DNA of 44,983 nucleotides, taken from NCBI GenBank assembly GCA_903927465.1, contig CAIYMY010000137.1, positions 1 through 44,983 of the forward strand, given 5' to 3'. Numbering within the stretch: position 1 is the stretch's first letter; every line of letters starts with the position of its first letter. The notes below the pieces were generated by a model, which was not told the DNA's origin, ran no database searches, and worked only from the letters and a program-made list of their open reading frames with translations. Both the position numbers and the translations under genes were made by a program. Positions 16,103 to 23,244 of the stretch are shown here, in pieces. The stretch comes from an uncultured Rhodospirillales bacterium. GTDB lineage: Bacteria > Pseudomonadota > Alphaproteobacteria > Acetobacterales > Acetobacteraceae.

Positions 16103-16507
16103 ATGGCTGGCCCCGAGGATATCGAAAAGCTTGCGGAAGACTGGATCACGCTTTGGCAGAGCGAGGTAGCCGGGCTCGCCGCCGATGCGGAGTTGATAGA
16201 AAAATGGGCGGCTTTTGCCTCGCTCGGGGCGGCCTGGTTCAAGGCCGCCGCGCAATTCTCCAAACCTTTCACCCCCGGTGCGGCGGCCCAGCATGACAGC
16301 GCCGTTCCGCCGTCGCGGACCGCGCCCGCTGCCGCTCCATCTGGGGCTTGCGGGGATCCGGGCCATGGCGGCAGCGGGGGCGCTTCCCGGGATGCCATGG
16401 CCGAACGCATCGCCACCCTTGAGCGCCGCCTGGCCGATCTCGAAAGCGGGGCAGGCGGAGGCAGCGCGCATCAGCGCCGCCCTCGCCAACGCCGGCCACG
16501 CGCCTGA
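16103..16507 (+). CDS. N-terminal segment of the PhaC-like gene in a different frame (PhaE-like helical region)
   Basis: This open frame starts at ATG 16103 and encodes a sensible acidic, helical N-terminus (MAGPEDIEKLAEDWITLWQS, ELIEKWAAFASLGAAWFKAA), then a Pro/Ala/Gly linker and a coiled-coil stretch (DAMAERIATLERRLADLESG). It then degenerates into GAGGGSAHQRRPRQRRPRA. From about 16450 the protein-like reading moves one base, to the frame ending at 17525. I read this as the true start of the synthase gene, separated by a single-base frameshift. The helix-plus-coil part resembles the helper PhaE or the N-terminal region of longer synthases. A separate small overlapping gene is possible but less likely. 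Confidence 0.55.
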   Translation: MAGPEDIEKLAEDWITLWQSEVAGLAADAELIEKWAAFASLGAAWFKAAAQFSKPFTPGAAAQHDSAVPPSRTAPAAAPSGACGDPGHGGSGGASRDAMAERIATLERRLADLESGAGGGSAHQRRPRQRRPRA

Positions 16508-17525
16508 GGCCTTTCGCGGCGCGGTTCTGAACCGTTTGCTGCGTGCGGATCGCGCGCTGGTGGCAGGGCTTGCGGCTTATCGGCGCCATCCTTTTGAACG
16601 TCAGGCCCCGCCAGTGCCGGCGATTTGGGCCGAGGAAGACACTAAATTACTGGATTACGGCGGGCAGGGGCCCGTCGTGGTCTTTGTGCCTTCCCTGGTG
16701 AACCGGGCCTATGTGCTGGATTTAATGCCGGAAGCCTCCCTTCTGCGCTGGCTGCCGGGGCAGGGCTTTCGCACCTTGTTGCTGGATTGGGGCTGGCCCG
16801 GCGAAGCCGAGCGCCACTTCACCCTGACCGATTACATTGCCGGGCGGCTGGAACGGGCGCTGATGGCCGCCCCCGGCCCGGTGATTTTGGCCGGTTATTG
16901 CATGGGGGGCTTGCTTGGGCTGGCGCTGGCCTTGCGTAGGCCGGATTTGGTGCGCGGCCTGGCGCTACTGGCGACCCCTTGGGATTTCCACGCTGGGCCG
17001 GAAGGTGAGGCACGCGCCCGCGCCGCGGCCGCAGCCCTGCCAGGGCTGGAAGCGCTGATGGAGCCAACCGGCGCGCTGCCCGTGGATGTGCTGCAAACTC
17101 TGTTCGCCAGCCTTGATCCCTTTGGCATTGCCGAGAAATTCCGCGGTTTTGGCCGGCTTGACCAGGCATCCGCGGCGGCTAGGCGCTTTGTGGCGCTGGA
17201 GGATTGGCTGAATGATGGCGTGCCTTTGGCCGCCCCTGTAGCGCGGCAATGTATTGGCGGCTGGTATGGGCGGAATGAACCGGCGGGGCTTGCCTGGCGC
17301 GTGGCCGGGCAGGTGGTGGACCCAGCCCTTTGGCAGGGCCCGGCCTTTGCCGCCATTCCGCATCGGGACCGCATTGTCCCCCCGGCCTCAGCCCTTGTGC
17401 TGACCGAGCGCCTGCGTCAGGTCAAGCTGCATATGGCGCCGGCTGGGCATATCGGCATGGTCGCCGGCATTGCTGCCGAGGCTGCGCTATGGAAGCCTCT
17501 ACGCGACTGGTTGCGCGGTTTGTGA
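16215..17525 (+). CDS. phaC: Class III-like polyhydroxyalkanoate synthase (PhaC), apparent frameshift near its 5' end
   Basis: Residues from about 16450 on are a clear alpha/beta-hydrolase PHA synthase: VVVFVPSLVNRAYVLDLMPE, TLLLDWGWPGEAERHFTLTD, the synthase-type nucleophile box LAGYCMGGLLGLAL with cysteine, LATPWDFHAG, a catalytic-acid region PHRDRIVPPASA and AGHIGMVAG with the histidine. LVNRxYxxDL, DWGxPxxAxR and TPxDFH are typical of class III PhaC. Upstream of 16450 this frame gives unlikely Pro/Arg-rich sequence, and the real N-terminus appears to be the frame starting at 16103, so the full gene is probably 16103-17525 with one base gained or lost. It polymerises hydroxyacyl-CoA on granules. 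Thiolase lies downstream and phaR is divergent. Confidence 0.82.
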   Translation: MPRSGRPGSRPPRNSPNLSPPVRRPSMTAPFRRRGPRPLPLHLGLAGIRAMAAAGALPGMPWPNASPPLSAAWPISKAGQAEAARISAALANAGHAPEAFRGAVLNRLLRADRALVAGLAAYRRHPFERQAPPVPAIWAEEDTKLLDYGGQGPVVVFVPSLVNRAYVLDLMPEASLLRWLPGQGFRTLLLDWGWPGEAERHFTLTDYIAGRLERALMAAPGPVILAGYCMGGLLGLALALRRPDLVRGLALLATPWDFHAGPEGEARARAAAAALPGLEALMEPTGALPVDVLQTLFASLDPFGIAEKFRGFGRLDQASAAARRFVALEDWLNDGVPLAAPVARQCIGGWYGRNEPAGLAWRVAGQVVDPALWQGPAFAAIPHRDRIVPPASALVLTERLRQVKLHMAPAGHIGMVAGIAAEAALWKPLRDWLRGL

Positions 17526-17571
17526 TACGAAGCCGCAAATGACCCATTCTTGAGGAAGGATATCAGCCCCC

Positions 17572-18744
17572 ATGACCGAAATCGTCATCGCATCCGCCGC
17601 CCGCACCCCGGTTGGCGCCTTCAACGGGGCTTTTGCCTCATTATCCGCGCATGCGCTGGGCACTGTGGCCATCAAGGCCGCCATGGAACGCGCCCGCATT
17701 GAAGGTGCGGAAGTGGATGAGGTGATCCTGGGCCAGATCCTGGCCGCCGGTGCGGGGCAGAACCCGGCGCGTCAGGCTTCGGTGAATGCTGGCATTCCGG
17801 TGGAACATACCGCCTTTGGCATCAATCAGCTTTGCGGTTCGGGCTTGCGCGCGGTGGCTTTGGCAGCGCAGCAGATCGCCACCGGCGATGCGCGCATTGT
17901 CATCGCGGGCGGGCAAGAAAGCATGACCCAGGCGCCGCATGCGCAGCAACTGCGCGCCGGACAGAAGATGGGCGACCTGGCCTTGGTGGATACCATGCTG
18001 CGCGACGGGCTGATGGATGCCTTCCATGGCTATCATATGGGCAATACGGCGGAGAATGTTGCCCGCGCCTTCCAGATCACGCGCGATGAACAGGATCAAT
18101 TCGCCTATAACTCGCAGCGCAAGGCTGGTGAGGCCATGGCCGCTGGGCGCTTCGCCGATGAAATTGCGGCGGTGACGGTGAAGGGCCGCAAGGGCGATGT
18201 GGTGGTTTCCAGCGATGAATACCCAAAGCCTGAAACGACGATGGAAATCCTCGGCAAGCTGCGCCCGGCCTTCGCCAAGGATGGGTCTGTCACTGCTGGC
18301 AATGCTTCCGGCATTAATGATGGTGCGGCGGCGGTGGTGGTGATGACGGCTGCCGAAGCCGCCAAGCGCGGCATTACACCGCTGGCGCGCATCGTGTCCT
18401 GGGCGACGGCGGGCGTTGATCCTTCCATCATGGGCACGGGGCCCATCCCGGCATCGCGCAAGGCTTTGGCCAAGGCTGGCTGGAAGATTGATGACCTTGA
18501 CCTGATTGAAGCCAATGAGGCCTTCGCCGCACAGGCCATCGCCGTGAACAAGGATCTTGGCTGGGATACCAGCAAGGTGAATGTGAATGGCGGCGCGATT
18601 GCGATTGGCCACCCGATTGGCGCTTCGGGTGCCCGCGTGCTGACGACCTTGTTGTTTGAGATGCAAAAGCGCGGCGCGAAGAAGGCACTGGCGACACTTT
18701 GCATCGGCGGTGGCATGGGTGTTGCCATGTGCCTGGAGCGCTGA
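17572..18744 (+). CDS. phaA: Acetyl-CoA C-acetyltransferase (beta-ketothiolase)
   Basis: 390 residues, normal size for the biosynthetic thiolase family. It starts [20 protein letters not shown] with AGGAAGG about 11 bases upstream. Catalytic residues are visible: nucleophile cysteine in [13 protein letters not shown] (about residue 89), histidine in [14 protein letters not shown] and the second cysteine in [11 protein letters not shown]. It condenses two acetyl-CoA to acetoacetyl-CoA. Directly after the PHA synthase-like gene (46-base gap) it is best read as PhaA, supplying precursor for polyhydroxybutyrate. A reductase gene (phaB) is not in the window. A degradative AtoB-type role cannot be excluded. 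Confidence 0.95.
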   Translation: MTEIVIASAARTPVGAFNGAFASLSAHALGTVAIKAAMERARIEGAEVDEVILGQILAAGAGQNPARQASVNAGIPVEHTAFGINQLCGSGLRAVALAAQQIATGDARIVIAGGQESMTQAPHAQQLRAGQKMGDLALVDTMLRDGLMDAFHGYHMGNTAENVARAFQITRDEQDQFAYNSQRKAGEAMAAGRFADEIAAVTVKGRKGDVVVSSDEYPKPETTMEILGKLRPAFAKDGSVTAGNASGINDGAAAVVVMTAAEAAKRGITPLARIVSWATAGVDPSIMGTGPIPASRKALAKAGWKIDDLDLIEANEAFAAQAIAVNKDLGWDTSKVNVNGGAIAIGHPIGASGARVLTTLLFEMQKRGAKKALATLCIGGGMGVAMCLER

Positions 18745-18790
18745 GGCTTAGCGCTAGGTTCCGAAGCAATTGAAAGGCATTATTCGGGTG

Positions 18791-19087
18791 ATGCCTTCTA
18801 CTCCGCACAAAGTCTTTGTGGGCAACAAACTTCGGCTTGCCATAGACGCGCTCGGGCTGACTCAGGCGGAGTTCTCCCGGCGCACTAAGACAGCGCCGAA
18901 CAAGCTGCACAATTACCTGTGCGGGGATAATTACCCCGATCTTTTATAGCTGACACAGGTGTGTGAGCAGTTTGGTTTGACTAGGGACTGGTTTCTGCGA
19001 GGCGTTCGCGCGGGTGTGGGAGCCGGCGTAGCCGAGAAGTTGCCGCTGCTAGTCATCGACGCGCTGTGCATAAGCTTTTTCATTTAA
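18791..19087 (+). pseudogene. XRE-type regulator gene broken by an in-frame TAG
   Basis: From ATG 18791 the frame gives 52 residues with a helix-turn-helix (VGNKLRLAIDALGLTQAEFS, APNKLHNYLCGDNYPDLL), then TAG at 18947-18949. The same frame continues without another stop as LTQVCEQFGLTRDWFLRGVR, AGVGAGVAEKLPLLVI and so on, to TAA at 19085-19087. The continuation (xxVCEQFGLTxDWxLRG) is what normally follows this DNA-binding domain in phage-type repressors, so a single nonsense change in a ~98-residue gene is the simplest reading. A 14-bp hairpin overlaps its end. Confidence 0.7.
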
Positions 19088-19124
19088 GAAGGGCTCGCCT
19101 GCGTGGTGCCGGCGAGCCCTTCTT
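19086..19124 (+). terminator. Strong hairpin, probable bidirectional transcription terminator
   Basis: AAGAAGGGCTCGCC (19086-19099) pairs perfectly over 14 bases with 19111-19124, with an 11-base loop. There is no long T run immediately after it on either strand (a T5 run lies further on at about 19135), so intrinsic termination is likely but not ideal. It separates the XRE pseudogene from the dehydrogenase remnant on the other strand. Confidence 0.55.
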
Positions 19125-19144
19125 ATGTGCACTGTTTTTCTTGA

Positions 19145-19310
19145 TCAGTACTTCGCCACGGCTTCTGCAATGGCGCGGCCAACATCCACCGTACCGGCCT
19201 GCCCGCCCATATCGCGCGTGCGCTGGCCACCTTCCACCACTAGCTTTTCAATCACCGCCAGGCACGCATCGGCCGCCGGTTTTTCGCCAAGCTGTTCCAG
19301 CATGATCGCG
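19145..19310 (-). pseudogene. C-terminal remnant of an isopropylmalate/tartrate-dehydrogenase-family gene
   Basis: On the minus strand the frame ending at 19145 contains SGAIMLEQLGEKPAADACLA, VIEKLVVEGGQRTRDMGGQA and GTVDVGRAIAEAVAKY. This matches the last ~55 residues of the isocitrate/isopropylmalate/tartrate dehydrogenase family (SGAxMLExLGE ... TRDxGGxAxTxxVGxAIxxA). Nothing of the ~300 preceding residues exists. Upstream of about 19311 the sequence changes to an IS630 transposase remnant on the opposite strand. The reading frame stays open to 19489 only because of the antisense IS sequence. Not functional. Confidence 0.65.
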
Positions 19311-19486
19311 CCCGACCTGAACCCGTTGAGCGGCTCTTCGCCAAGCTCAAGCACCTCATGCGCGCCGCACAGCCACGCACCGTCGAAGAAACTTGGCGAA
19401 AGGTTGGCACGCTGATCGTCATCATCAGCCCAAGAGAATGCGACAACTACCTTGCCAATGCGGGATATACTTCCGCGCAAAGGTAG
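19311..19486 (+). mobile_element. 3' remnant of an IS630-family transposase
   Basis: The plus strand reads APDLNP (to 19325), then after one missing base ERLFAKLKHLMRAAQPRTVE, ETWRKVGTLIVIISPRECDN and YLANAGYTSAQR, with stop TAG at 19484-19486. This is the C-terminal signature of IS630-type transposases (PDLNPIE-x-xFAKLKHxL...ECxNYxxxAGY). The rest of the transposase is absent and the frameshift near 19327 shows decay. The sequence after the stop (GCATGCTCTAG) may be the IS end followed by a TA target. The element is joined to, and probably truncated, the dehydrogenase gene on the other strand. Confidence 0.7.
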
Positions 19487-19537
19487 CATGCTCTAGATTG
19501 AAAATGCTGGGCGGCTTGGAAATTGGAATCAAATATA

Positions 19538-19589
19538 AGTTTAGTGCCCGTCCGGTGAACAAATGTGAACGGGAAGCGCACTAAACCCC
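19538..19589. repeat. TA-flanked palindromic element downstream of the CHAP gene
   Basis: TTTAGTGC...GCGCACTAAA: a 9-bp outer stem (GTTTAGTGC with GCACTAAAC) with a second inner complement (CCGT/ACGG) around CCGGTGAACAAATGTGAAC. It is bounded by TA on both sides. It ends at the stop of the CHAP gene (19590) and may act as its terminator. It shares the layout, the TA borders and a CGGTGAAC core (on one strand) with the element at 21234-21275. Confidence 0.5.
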
Positions 19590-20387
19590 TCAGCGCGACC
19601 GCGCCGGCGCCTGGGCCAGTTCTTCAAAGCCGCGCACATCATCGGGCCGCAGGGAGCGCGCATTGGCCAATATCGGGCCGCCGGGCCGGGGTGTGGAGGC
19701 AGTGCGGATATACCCATTATCTGGGCGATCATAGATGAAGCCTTGAATGGGATAGATGCGGCCGAGGCTTTCCTGATCCCGCCCGACCTGCACCCGTACC
19801 GACGACCAGTCATTATGCAGGGAGACATCGACCACCGAAACATCCGACATGATCGAACCACGACGGATACCCGGCCCACCCCAATTGGCGTGATGAATCA
19901 GCACTTCGCGGGAGCTGATCACTTCCTGCACAACGGCAACATGGCCTGCATGCATTTGGCCGGTGCGAGAGAAGGCCATGATCGCGCCGGATTCCGGCCG
20001 GTGACCGCGAGCATAAAGACCGGCGGCGTTATGCCACCAATCGCCGCCATTGCCGCGAATCGCCATGCCGGTCGCCTGCCTGACGTAAGGTACGCAAGAA
20101 ATGCCGCCCGGGGGGACGCTGAGGGCGATACGCTGCGCTTGCGCGGATGAGCGGCGCGGCCCTTGGACCGCTTGATTGGCTCTGACGTGCCTTATTTGAC
20201 CATTGGCTGATTGCGCATTGGTACGGGCGGGCTGCGCCTGGGCCGCGGGCCGCGCGGTAGCGGCCTTCGCCGCCTGCTGGCGTTGAGCTGTGGGCTGTGG
20301 GTTTGCTTGGCTGGCACTGGCGTGGTTGCACGCCAAGACGAAACCGAAGGCCACAAAGGCGGTCGCGACAAGTTTACTTGTCCTCAT
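19590..20387 (-). CDS. Secreted CHAP-domain amidase/peptidase
   Basis: 265 residues. It has an N-terminal signal peptide (MRTSKLVATAFVAFGFVLAC...ASA), an Ala/Gln/Pro-rich linker of about 70 residues, then a CHAP domain from about residue 95. The nucleophile cysteine is in GGISCVPYVRQATGM, followed by GGDWWHNAAGLYARGHRPES, AGHVAVVQEVIS with the catalytic histidine, and VLIHHANWGG for the polar third residue. CHAP enzymes cleave peptidoglycan amide bonds. The cysteine in VLACNHASAS could be a lipobox, but the fit is poor. It stands alone between degraded mobile DNA on both sides. Upstream (20388-20700) I see no gene and visibly more A/T-rich sequence. Confidence 0.88.
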   Translation of the reverse strand: MRTSKLVATAFVAFGFVLACNHASASQANPQPTAQRQQAAKAATARPAAQAQPARTNAQSANGQIRHVRANQAVQGPRRSSAQAQRIALSVPPGGISCVPYVRQATGMAIRGNGGDWWHNAAGLYARGHRPESGAIMAFSRTGQMHAGHVAVVQEVISSREVLIHHANWGGPGIRRGSIMSDVSVVDVSLHNDWSSVRVQVGRDQESLGRIYPIQGFIYDRPDNGYIRTASTPRPGGPILANARSLRPDDVRGFEELAQAPARSR

Positions 20388-20815
20388 ATCCGATCAGAGC
20401 CCCCTGTTAGACGTGACGCTATTGCGTTCTGCCTATGCTGGTAAGCCGGACGGGTTCGGGGGGACAAGCATCAAGGCTGTAACTTGGTGAAACTTGACGT
20501 GATTAGCTCAAAGCCGCTGTTGAAGAAGTACAAATATAGGAAAATGTTCTGAAGCTTTTGGCAGAAATGGGGCGAGGGCACAGTGTGGTGACTTTACTGC
20601 CACAGGTATTGCAGAGATTCGCAGAAGGAGGTCTCGGGCCAGGGAATCCAGGGCCTTCCACCAAAACAAGGTGAGGTTCCGCAAATTTTGGGAATAAAGA
20701 CCCAAATCGATGCGTGAGGGGGGGGCGTACCAGCGGTGGCTCGTGATCTTAGGACGTTCCGATCGCGGCCTCTCCTGCCTGACAGCCGCGATATTGCTGC
20801 GGATCAGGAGAGAGC
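20388..20815. other. Gene-free stretch, unusually A/T-rich for this window
   Basis: No open frame here looks like a protein; a 107-codon frame on the minus strand (20508-20831) has no recognisable motif and poor codon character. The base composition differs from flanking genes, suggesting acquired or decaying DNA. The right part (about 20700-20815) precedes an IS3-type orfA start and is probably the left end and leader of that element. Confidence 0.5.
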
Positions 20816-20896
20816 ATGACCAAGCGAACAAGCCGGACGCATAGTCCTGGCTTTAGAATATTCCCCATTCGAGTCCGCTCAGCGGACACGCAGTAA
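20816..20896 (+). mobile_element. IS3-family orfA remnant (first ~13 codons)
   Basis: ATG 20816 begins MTKRTSRTHSPGF, matching the start of IS3-family OrfA transposase subunits (MTKRxxRxHSPxFKAKVALAA). The similarity ends after SPGF. The frame then reads through unrelated sequence to TAA at 20894-20896, where the composite palindromic repeat begins (20873). GATCAGGAGAGAGC upstream supplies a ribosome site typical of such elements. Only a fragment remains. Confidence 0.6.
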
Positions 20897-20954
20897 AGCT
20901 TTGTTCGGTCGCATTTTCCGAGCCGCCAAGCGATTCCGCTTGGCTTGAAAATGC
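20873..20954. repeat. 82-base composite palindromic repeat, copy 1
   Basis: A short hairpin GTCCGC-TCA-GCGGAC (20873-20887), a 23-base spacer, then a long imperfect hairpin (20911-20954) that begins GCATTTTCCGAGCCGCCAAG and ends CTTGGCTTGAAAATGC. The copy at 25306-25387 has the same length and layout. It ends exactly at the stop codon of the DUF465 gene to its right. Confidence 0.75.
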
Positions 20955-21131
20955 TTAGTGCGGCTTGCTTCCGCGCAGCCGCTCCATCTCCTCCTTCAGC
21001 CTCAGCTTTTCACGCTTGAGGCGAGAGAGGGTTTCAGCATCGGGCCTTGGTCGGTGGTCTTCCTCAAAAATCTGCTGCTCAAGCGCGGCGTGACGGTTAT
21101 TGAGGGAAGCAATCCGAGCATCCAAGCGCAT
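20955..21131 (-). CDS. DUF465/YdcH-family small protein
   Basis: 58 residues from ATG 21131 (MRLDARIASLNNRHAALEQQ), with GGAAAGG about 12 bases upstream; an ATG at 21158 is in frame but would place that ribosome site inside the gene. The sequence is one alpha-helical hairpin: LNNRHAALEQQI, EEDHRPRPDAETLSRLKREK, LRLKEEMERLRG. The LKxxKLxLKdEm motif defines DUF465/YdcH, small cytoplasmic proteins of unknown function common in Proteobacteria. A second, diverged copy lies at 21353 on the other strand. Confidence 0.85.
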   Translation of the reverse strand: MRLDARIASLNNRHAALEQQIFEEDHRPRPDAETLSRLKREKLRLKEEMERLRGSKPH

Positions 21132-21233
21132 ACCGAAGCATCCTTTCCTGTGATGCAACCCGGGCGGTTGGCCCTGTCCCGGGCAGCGCCGTTATGCTAA
21201 TCCAACTGTCGGTAAAAATGCATCAACAGATTT

Positions 21234-21275
21234 TAGAGTAGTTTCCGTTTACTTCCGTTCACCGGAAACGCTCTA
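21234..21275. repeat. TA-flanked miniature inverted repeat
   Basis: TA-GAGTAGTTTCCG ... CGGAAACG-CTC-TA: the outer TTTAGAG/CTCTAAA and inner GTTTCCG/CGGAAAC stems enclose TTTACTTCCGTTCAC. TA on both borders suggests a Tc1/mariner/IS630-type miniature element. It lies upstream of both divergently arranged DUF465 genes. Confidence 0.6.
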
Positions 21276-21290
21276 AACCTTCGTTTGGTC

Positions 21291-21334
21291 GCGTTTTCCG
21301 AGCCGCCAAGTGATTTCACTTGGCTTGAAAACGC
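21291..21334. repeat. Long palindromic repeat (GCRTTTTC family), variant copy
   Basis: Begins GCGTTTTCCGAGCCGCCAAG and ends CTTGGCTTGAAAACGC with a TGATTTCA centre. It keeps the GAGCCGCCAAG and CTTGGCTTGAAAA arms of the family but has compensating A-to-G and T-to-C changes at both ends, so the pairing is preserved. That argues the structure matters. It lies in the leader of the plus-strand DUF465 gene. Confidence 0.7.
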
Positions 21335-21352
21335 TCTAGCTATGGCCCCGCG

Positions 21353-21553
21353 ATGATCGCTGACCGAGAAGCCCTGCTCCGCCGCCTGCATGAACTCCGC
21401 ACCGAGCATCGGGATTTGGATACCGTGATTGCGCGCCTTGATTCCGGGCCAGTGGATCAATTGCAGTTGCAGCGGCTGAAAAAGCGCAAGCTGAAGCTGA
21501 AGGACGAAATCTCCTGGCTCGATAGCCAGCTTTTGCCCGATATCATCGCCTGA
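21353..21553 (+). CDS. DUF465/YdcH-family small protein, second copy
   Basis: 66 residues: [53 protein letters not shown], with the family motif LKKRKLxLKDEI. It forms a helical hairpin and its function is unknown. It ends 11 bases before purE, so it is likely the first gene of a small DUF465-purE-purK unit. It is a diverged paralogue of the gene at 20955, which faces away from it; two palindromic repeats lie between them. Confidence 0.87.
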   Translation: MIADREALLRRLHELRTEHRDLDTVIARLDSGPVDQLQLQRLKKRKLKLKDEISWLDSQLLPDIIA

Positions 21554-21564
21554 GGGGGCTGGAT

Positions 21565-22050
21565 ATGGCCGAGACAACGCTGGTTGGCGTGATCATGGGT
21601 AGCCGTTCGGATTGGGAAACGCTGCGCCATACTGCTGAAACCCTGGAAAAACTGGGCATCGCCCATGAAACCCGCGTGGTTTCCGCCCATCGCACGCCCG
21701 AACGCCTGTTTGAATACGCAAAACAGGCGGCGGGGCGGGGGCTCAAGGTCATCATCGCGGGCGCCGGCGGGGCGGCGCATCTGCCAGGCATGGCCGCTTC
21801 CATGACACATCTGCCCGTGCTGGGCGTGCCGGTGCAAAGCGCTGCCTTGGCCGGGGTGGATAGCCTGCTGTCCATTGTGCAGATGCCGGCGGGGGTGCCG
21901 GTCGGCACGCTGGCCATTGGGCGCCCGGGGGCGGTGAATGCGGCTTTGCTCGCGGCCTCGATCCTCGCTTTGGAAGACGCAGCGCTGGCCATACGCCTGA
22001 TCGCCTGGCGTGCGGCGCAAACGGAGAGTGTGCCGGAGAGCCCGGTATGA
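21565..22050 (+). CDS. purE: N5-carboxyaminoimidazole ribonucleotide mutase
   Basis: 161 residues, standard for class I PurE. Motifs: [38 protein letters not shown] (histidine of the active site), [40 protein letters not shown], and [20 protein letters not shown]. It converts N5-CAIR to CAIR in purine synthesis. It overlaps purK by 4 bases (ATGA), so the two are translationally coupled. Confidence 0.97.
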   Translation: MAETTLVGVIMGSRSDWETLRHTAETLEKLGIAHETRVVSAHRTPERLFEYAKQAAGRGLKVIIAGAGGAAHLPGMAASMTHLPVLGVPVQSAALAGVDSLLSIVQMPAGVPVGTLAIGRPGAVNAALLAASILALEDAALAIRLIAWRAAQTESVPESPV

Positions 22051-23189
22051 CCCCTCTGCCGCCTGGCGCCATGCTGGGCATTCTGGGCGGCGGGCAGCTT
22101 GGGCGCATGTCTGCCATGGCGGCGGCGCGGCTTGGCTATCGCTGCCATATCTATGCCCCCGGCGCAGGTGAGCCCGGCATGCAGGTAGCCGCGGCGCGCA
22201 CCGTCGCTGCCTATGAGGATCATGAGGCCTTGGCCCGCTTCGCCGATCAGGTGGATGTCGTCACCTTCGAATTCGAAAATGTCCCGGCCGAGACAGTGGA
22301 AATCCTGGCACGCCGCGTGCCCTGCCGGCCCGGGGAAAAGGCGCTCGGCATTTGCCAGGATCGCTTGCAGGAAAAGGCGTTTCTGGAAGGGATCGGCGTG
22401 CCCGTGGCACCCTGGCGCGCGGTGCGCACCGAAGCCGAATTACAAGCGGCGGTGGCCGAGCTTGGCCTGCCTTCCGTCCTGAAGACCACCCGCCTTGGCT
22501 ATGATGGGCGGGGCCAGGCGGTATTGCGCCACCCGGATGATCTGGCGGCAGCCTGGGCCAGATTGGCGCCGCGCCCGCTGATCCTGGAAGGCTTTGTGCC
22601 CTTCGAGCTGGAGCTTTCAGCCATCGCGGCGCGCGGCGCCGATGGGGCGCTCGCGGTGTTTGACGCGACCGAAAACGCGCATCGCCATCATATTCTGGAT
22701 ATCAGCTTCGCGCCGGCGCGCGTGGCACCCGAAATTGCCGCTGCTGCGCGGGAACATGTGGCGGCGGTGGCGCGTGGGCTTGATCTGGTGGGGCTTGTGG
22801 CGCTGGAGATGTTCCTGCTGCCCGATGGTCGGCTCATCGGCAATGAAATCGCCCCCAGGCCGCATAATTCCGGGCATTGGACCATGGATGCCTGCACCAC
22901 TTCCCAATTCGAACAGCATATCCGCGCCGTGGTCGGCCTACCCTTGGGCGTGCCTGACCGTCATCATGATGCGGTAATGCGCAACCTGATCGGGCCGGAA
23001 GGGATGGCGGCCTGGCCGGGGCTGCAAGGGCAGGCCGGCATTGCGCCGCATCTCTATGGCAAGGCGGAGGCACGGCCAGGGCGGAAAATGGGCCATGCGA
23101 ATCGGCTTTTGCCGCTTGGGGCGCTCGCTGCGATGGGTGACGCGGCAGCGCTTGGCCCGCTGGCAGCCATCGAGGCGCAAAATTCCTAA
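22047..23189 (+). CDS. purK: N5-carboxyaminoimidazole ribonucleotide synthase
   Basis: 380 residues, ATP-grasp fold. [20 protein letters not shown] near the start is the PurK nucleotide-binding-type N-terminus. [70 protein letters not shown] and [20 protein letters not shown] carry the ATP and metal sites. It uses ATP and bicarbonate to make N5-CAIR for PurE, encoded immediately upstream. Full length, no anomaly. Confidence 0.97.
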   Translation: MTPLPPGAMLGILGGGQLGRMSAMAAARLGYRCHIYAPGAGEPGMQVAAARTVAAYEDHEALARFADQVDVVTFEFENVPAETVEILARRVPCRPGEKALGICQDRLQEKAFLEGIGVPVAPWRAVRTEAELQAAVAELGLPSVLKTTRLGYDGRGQAVLRHPDDLAAAWARLAPRPLILEGFVPFELELSAIAARGADGALAVFDATENAHRHHILDISFAPARVAPEIAAAAREHVAAVARGLDLVGLVALEMFLLPDGRLIGNEIAPRPHNSGHWTMDACTTSQFEQHIRAVVGLPLGVPDRHHDAVMRNLIGPEGMAAWPGLQGQAGIAPHLYGKAEARPGRKMGHANRLLPLGALAAMGDAAALGPLAAIEAQNS

Positions 23190-23244
23190 GGCTCGGGATG
23201 CCATGGTCTTCTTTTGTTGGGAATCTGCCGCTAGGTTGTGTCGC

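Noticed and set aside
17641-18666. Minus-strand open frame of 341 codons
   Set aside because: Antisense to the thiolase, which has complete catalytic motifs; the minus frame has none.
19145-19489. A 114-residue minus-strand hypothetical protein
   Set aside because: Only the last ~55 residues are protein-like (dehydrogenase tail); the rest is antisense to an IS630 transposase remnant.
20508-20831. Minus-strand frame of 107 codons in the A/T-richer gap
   Set aside because: No start signal, motif or neighbour support; it covers the likely IS3 left end.
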